Shown here one piece after another: positions 59,401 to 64,000 of a DNA stretch of 64,000 bases (its first letter is position 1; every line of letters begins with the position of its first letter). The notes under the pieces were generated by a model. That model had not been told where the DNA came from. It worked only from the letters and a program-made list of their open reading frames with translations, and made no database searches. Source of the DNA: Klebsormidium nitens (taxonomy: Eukaryota > Streptophyta > Klebsormidiophyceae > Klebsormidiales > Klebsormidiaceae); the NCBI GenBank assembly GCA_000708835.1, contig DF237180.1, forward strand, positions 1 through 64,000, read 5' to 3'. A program made the translations under genes and the position numbers.

Positions 59401-62400
59401 CAGTCCGGAGCGGGAACGCGGAAACAGCTAGGCGCATCTGTCAACAGGGCATCCCTGGGGGGGAGCGTCAGATTGACGACATGAGGCGGCTGGAGGTGAG
59501 CCAGAACGACCGTCTCTTTCCCGATTGTGGCAATTCCTGACCATTTTTGGGCAGGCAGCGACAGGAAAAGGCATCGTGTCATTGTGCAGACGCTTCCTTG
59601 GCAAATACGCGCCGCGTCGAAACTCGGACGTCTGGCTACTTGTGCAATCGGCTACTAGGCGCCCTTCCAAACCACAAGTCTACGTGGTCAAGGCTAATGC
59701 TTTAGCAGCGCAACGAAGTCGAGACGACGTGCTTTTCTATCTTGCTTAAGATGTAGAAATGTACTAATGTACCTAATGAAAAAAAAAAAAACTTTTCGAA
59801 ATAGCTACGTTCCGTTGTTTTTTTCACGTAACGTAGCCCTTTTTTATGAAGTATCAAATAGTGTTCATTTGGTTCATTTACACTGGAAATCATGTACAAT
59901 AAATGGGGGATTGACTGACAAGATGACTCAATGAAAAGAGAATTCTATTAATAACCTATTGTAGTGACCTTCGGAAGTATCTGAAGCGGACAGAAAGACA
60001 ATCTGCGAAGAAAGCTTCCCTATCGACGGATTCGACATGGTTTATCCTTCCTTTCTGGCCAGGCTGAGTAGGTATTGCCTTCCCTCCGAAAAGCAGAAGA
60101 CCTACCAGTAAGACTCTCATCGCGGACTCCCTACGTCGGCTCTCACGTTTTGTATGTCTGACAGAAGTCCTGAAACCTGCTGCCTACATCCTAGCCTCCA
60201 AATACTTCTCCTCCAAACCCTTCTACGCTGTAGACAAGGAACCCTACTAGGTTCCGGCCAGATTTACCCACTGCTTCCTCGCAGCTTCCCAATCTCCGAA
60301 CCTCAATCTGACCCGCGTCCTTTTGCTTGTATGTTGCAGTCGGTGATGCGGGTTTACCTCGCGCCGTTCCTCCACGGGAGTCGGTACACCTCGTTCGGGC
60401 GCCATTTCACACACCCCGACAAGCTGCGGGAGGTCGTCGAGCGGCTGCACCCTTACATCGACGACGGGGACGTGGTAAGCGCTGAGGAGCGGTCCTTAAC
60501 TCCGTTTCATGTGCTGTGTTCTTATTCTGCCCTTGGGCTTTGTCAGGTTTGATTCGGCTCCCTGAGATGAAGGTCCGCCTTGAAATCCGACACCGGGGCT
60601 GAGAAGCCTCGTGACGGCTACTTTGGATCCGGTGGAATATTTCCTTGTGCGTGTGAACGAAGCTTGGTACACGTTTCTGACGCTTTTTCGGAAGGCTTTT
60701 CCTCCGAAATTGAAGCTTCCTGCTTATACGCCGGGGTATCATGATGGTCTGCCTTTTTGGTTCTGCGATTAGGAAACGAATCTCAAGGGCACAACCGCGA
60801 CCTTCCTGGTTGTGTATCTTTGCGGTATCTCTTCTACATTGAAGTGTGCGATAGTGAGCCCCGTTGTCTGCTGGAGACAACCTGAATGAGGCATGAACCC
60901 AATCCTGACTCCAAACGGTCATGGAACTGGTTCTGCTTCTCTCTGCAGATTGTGGACTTTTGCTGTGGGGCGAACGACTTTTCGGTGATCCTGGCCCAAA
61001 AGCTGAACGAGCTCGGCAAGACCAACTGCGAGTACATCAACTTTGACCTCATCACAGCCAGGGTAAGGAGCGCGCTCGAGTTGCCGCTGTTTTTGGGTTC
61101 GGTTTTTTGAGTCATTAAATCGTGGATAGCCTTTTCGTAACTCCTTGTAGGGAGCCGTCGAGTGCAGGAAAGGTCTTTGTTAATGTTGAAAGCGGGATTG
61201 CCTATCCTTCGGAGCTTTTGCTTTTGCCAGAGCATGTGACTTAACATAGATTGTCGGCCGCCCGATGACCTCTGTTCCTTGCGAAGTATCGTCTCGCTCT
61301 GCTACTGTGACTTGGTTCTTACAAAGAAGAGTCGTCGGCCGACAACAATAAAACCATCCTTTTCCAAGCAGGAAAGGCCCCTCCGAGACGGTGGCAGAGT
61401 TGAAAGCACAGCATCTGCGGAATGTTGCACTCTCGACCGAAAATGTTTTAACACTTCTGACGAGCTCTTGGCCGAAAATGTTTCAACACTTCAGACGAAC
61501 TCACTTGGACTCTGCAGAACGACTTCTTCTTCACCAAGAAAGACTGGTTCCACGTCACCCGGGCCGACTTGAACGTTGAGGGGCGGCGGCTAATCATCGG
61601 CCTGAACCCGCCGTTTGGGGTCAACGCCGCGCTGGCCAACAAGTTCATCGAGCACGCGCTGACGTGGAAGCCCAAGCTGATGATCCTCATCGTGCCACCT
61701 GTCACCAGGAGGTGGGTTACGCCGATCTAAGTTTACTGCGTTGAATTTCCACTAAGGCCGTCCGAATTTTGTTGCGTTTTGTCTATCCAGAAATAAAGTA
61801 GCCCAGAACTACGTCAACCACTTTCCTCACCCAACTTGACTTTCTCTCTTCAGTACCTGGAGAATCCAGCCGTGGGCTGAGACGAGTTCGCTCGCTGTCT
61901 GCTGCTATCTTTGGCAGCGCCTTTTCGGTTGTGCTGCAGGCAGAAAAGCAGTCTCTGCATAGGGAATCACAAGGCGGCTGAACGTTTTCTTCTTTCATCC
62001 TTGTACGTTCAAGTTCCTCGACATTTTTTCGTGCCTTGTACGGCGCAAAGAAGATCTAGGCCTAAATACACGCTCTGCTCGCGGTTCAAGTTCAACACTT
62101 TCTTCCTCTGACCGATGTTCACCTTTGACGTCGTCTGCAAATTGACTTCGTTCGTTTCGTCGTCAGTTGCTCTCCTATTCGCAATCGCACAACTTTATCC
62201 CCGTCTTCTTTTCTGATTACTGACTCGGCCTCTTTCCCGCAACCCCCTGGCCGGTTGAACCTCTGGGTGCTGGGGTTTCACCTGGGTTTTCCTCTTACTA
62301 CCACCCGCGCCCATTGACTAGGATCTCGCAGTTGACTCGGTCCTTGCACCGCTTGTTCTTTCCATCCCCTCGGTAATTTGGACGTTGTTGGTACACCAGT

Positions 62401-64000
62401 GCAAAGTCTTGGGGAATTTTGCTCTTCCGCCCATCTGAACTCGTTCTTTAGACTTGTCGACTGTTTCTGGCTCTTGACTCACCCTTTCCCCGCAGGCTGG
62501 ACGACTTCGAGTGCAGTCTGTGCTGAGAGTTACGTCCACGATGTCCGCGCTCGTCAGGAGACATGTAGACGGATCTACGCTCTCCTTGCAACCTGTCCCC
62601 TTACACTTTGGACGAATGCGGATGGAGTCTGTCCGTTTATCTTTCGAATGTGATCCCACTCCGCCATCACAGATGTCAGTGCCGATGACCTTTTGACCGA
62701 CTCCACTAACATTGCCCCTGCAGGCTGGACGACTTTAGTTACAGTTTGTGCTGGGGTCTCATTCAAGGTTTCTACTCGTGTCAAAATATTCGCATGACTG
62801 AACACTTGTTTTCTTTCAACTCTTTCCCCTCAGGTCGGACGTCTTCATGTACAGGCTGTGCGCCGAATTTCCTTGAGTTGACACGCAGATATTGACTTGG
62901 CCGCTCAGATGATGGCGTTTCAAAACTGACTCTTGGTTTGACTCCAAACAACACTTCCCCCTCGCAGGTGGACGACTTCGGGTACAGTCTGTGCGTTGAT
63001 CTTGCAAAGGTTTCCTCTCCGCGACACTCATAATTCCGTATCCTTGGTCTTGAACTGACTCTACCAATAAATTCCCTGCAGGCTGGACGACTTTGGGTAC
63101 AGCCTGTGCTGGGAGGACCACGTGGTGGTGTCGGGGCGGTCCTTCTACCTGCCCGGCTCGCTCGATAAAGCAACGGAGGCTAACCTGGACCAGTGGAACA
63201 AGGTCACGCCGCCGCTGTACCTCTGGAGCCACAACGCCTTCTTCGACAAGCACATGCAAATTGCGCAGGCCAATGGGCATAACAGCATCTTCGACCCGTT
63301 GCAGGTAAGGTTCGGGTTCCTTGTGTGGACAGTCGATGTTCGATTGTTGGGGGTTACAGAAGTACGCCTCTGGTGCAGGGTCCTGGATTGGCTTGGGGGA
63401 GTTGCTGTGATCTAACTGCCGTTGACATTCTTCATGACAAGAGCGCTCCTCAGGGCAGATGTAAGACTAGGAAACCCTCATGACGACGCTGCTCTGAAAC
63501 CCGCTTTCGGAAACGGACGAATCTCGTTGCTTCCAAAGGAGCCGTCACACTGCTCGCTTAAAAACGCGGCATCCGTTGACTTCTACTTTTCAAACGTAGC
63601 CGTTCGTCACTTTTTCCTCGATCGCACACCGCAATGACCCGCCTACTAGCCGCCGCCGCAAATGCTGGTTTTCTAAGCTACCCACCCTCCATTCACCACG
63701 GACTTTCCCATACGTTTCAACACTATCCTTCCTCTGGCTGACTCTCTTTCCGGTTTTCTCTGCCGCAGCCGCCCGCTCCAGGGACCAACCCCGCCTGGGA
63801 GCTGCAGCAGGCGCAGCAGCAGGCCTTCTTCCACCAGCAGCAAATGCAGGCGCTTCAGCCTCAGTGGGGGCCGTTCCCCGGCGTCCTCCAGCCCCCCCCC
63901 TTCGCTCCTGTGCCCGGCGCCCCCCGCCACCCGGCTTCCAACCGGGGGCTACGGAGGGCCGCAGTTCGAGCCGCCCCCCCTCAGTTGCCCGCCGGGGCGA
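47486..64000 (+). CDS. EDM2: EDM2-like chromatin regulator with CW finger extension, partial at right edge
   Basis: Exons, start to edge: 47486-48014, 48480-50802, 51327-51408, 52160-52192, 52292-53049, an unresolved exon near 53186-53260, 53502-53712, 54444-54700, 55396-55492, 55910-56023, 56642-56898, 57204-57305, 57627-58167, 58530-58642, 58905-59049, 59379-59495, 60340-60474, 60949-61062, 61518-61711, 63082-63304 and 63769-64000. ATG 47486 has an ideal context (ccaccATGg). The core matches plant EDM2: PHD fingers (FVCAICDDGGGDVLLV, CPNCKAFQHQCYICGK, CRRCPVAYHVKCLPR), VYLAPFLHGSRYTSFGRHF, and a methyltransferase-like domain with VDFCCGANDF and IGLNPPFGVNAALANKF. A Gln/Pro-rich tail begins before the edge. 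In Arabidopsis EDM2 reads H3K9me2, controls heterochromatic introns and supports immune-receptor transcripts. The N-terminal about 1240 residues are extra and contain a CW-type finger. All phases agree except at 53049. Confidence 0.88.
50219..50359 (+). other. CW-type zinc finger domain in the EDM2-like gene
   Basis: Codons 757-803 of the model read VQCDECGKLRILRREG, a spacer, then DWWTCDMAGGGASCEDPED. The four cysteines and the later tryptophan fit the CW pattern (C-x-x-C, then W-x-C and a last C). CW fingers read the methylation state of histone H3K4. The usual K-W-R after the second cysteine is K-L-R here, so one of the two aromatic-cage tryptophans is missing. Binding may therefore be weakened or changed. 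Confidence 0.7.
57051..57180 (+). repeat. Diverged ~70-bp intron repeat
   Basis: Two diverged copies lie in the EDM2-like intron at about 57051-57110 and 57122-57180. They share the order tc-ttccatgtc-a-gg-ac, ttt-at-gga-tgcgtgaac-gtca-cgaaa and gt-tg. The unit is about 70 bp. Confidence 0.55.
61436..61510 (+). repeat. Tandem 37-bp intron repeat
   Basis: ccgaaaatgttttaacactt (61439 on) and ccgaaaatgtttcaacactt (61473 on) begin two adjacent copies, each followed by c-gacga-ctc and ttgg. They sit just before the exon at 61518, so the second copy lies in the polypyrimidine region of that acceptor. Confidence 0.75.
62366..63113 (+). repeat. Array of about seven decayed exon-start copies
   Basis: The real exon starts at 63082 after ccctgcag with gctggacgactttgggtaca. 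Clear copies with their own acceptor-like cag begin at 62495, 62724, 62834 and 62968. Two more decayed copies carry the ggac core at 62380 and 62610. The ggac core falls at 62380, 62498, 62610, 62727, 62837, 62970 and 63085, so the period is 110-133 bp. The intron is 1370 bp long and this array makes up over half of it. Confidence 0.85.

Overview
The window is nuclear DNA from an organism of the green-plant (streptophyte) lineage. Every recognisable gene is split into many short exons with GT-AG introns of about 100-1400 bp, and third codon positions in exons are GC-rich. Several gene families are plant-type: a four-calponin-homology fimbrin, a plastid-targeted soluble inorganic pyrophosphatase, a mitochondrial-type Cpn10, a plant-type UBR7 and an EDM2 orthologue. 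A long coiled-coil protein resembles axonemal docking proteins. If that is right, the organism makes flagellated cells, so a charophyte alga or bryophyte is more likely than a seed plant. No bacterial operons, rRNA, tRNA or CRISPR arrays were seen.

Layout. 1-3067: no recognisable gene. 3068-5671 (-): unknown multi-pass membrane protein, head-to-head with 6735-8596 (+), a small TPX2-like microtubule protein. 9719-16257 (-): complete fimbrin in 10 exons. 17916-21618 (-): unknown basic, low-complexity protein in 7 exons, head-to-head with 22910-32632 (+), a 16-exon coiled-coil protein. 33317-33944: transposon-like element with long terminal inverted repeats. 34778-36601 (-): Cpn10, head-to-head across 491 bp with 37093-41110 (+), plastid pyrophosphatase. 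About 42597-45950 (-): UBR7-like E3 ligase, head-to-head with 47486-64000 (+), a very large EDM2-like chromatin regulator that runs off the right edge. Four of the gene pairs are therefore divergent. Exon boundaries were set by hand from splice signals, and reading phase was checked across almost every junction.

How the genes may work together. Two genes act on the cytoskeleton (TPX2-like on microtubules, fimbrin on actin), and the coiled-coil protein may belong to an axoneme. Two serve organelles (Cpn10 folding, plastid PPi removal). Two act on chromatin (UBR7, a histone-linked ubiquitin ligase in other organisms; EDM2, a PHD reader controlling heterochromatin and intronic polyadenylation). 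No pathway joins them all.

The most unusual signal is not a gene. In four of the genes an intron carries decayed tandem copies of the neighbouring exon edge, including the splice site, with unit lengths of about 100-150 bp. The clearest case is the intron 61712-63081 of the EDM2-like gene, where about seven copies precede the real exon. A second notable point is the long N-terminal region with a divergent CW-type zinc finger apparently joined to the EDM2 core, although one exon junction near 53.05 kb could not be resolved.
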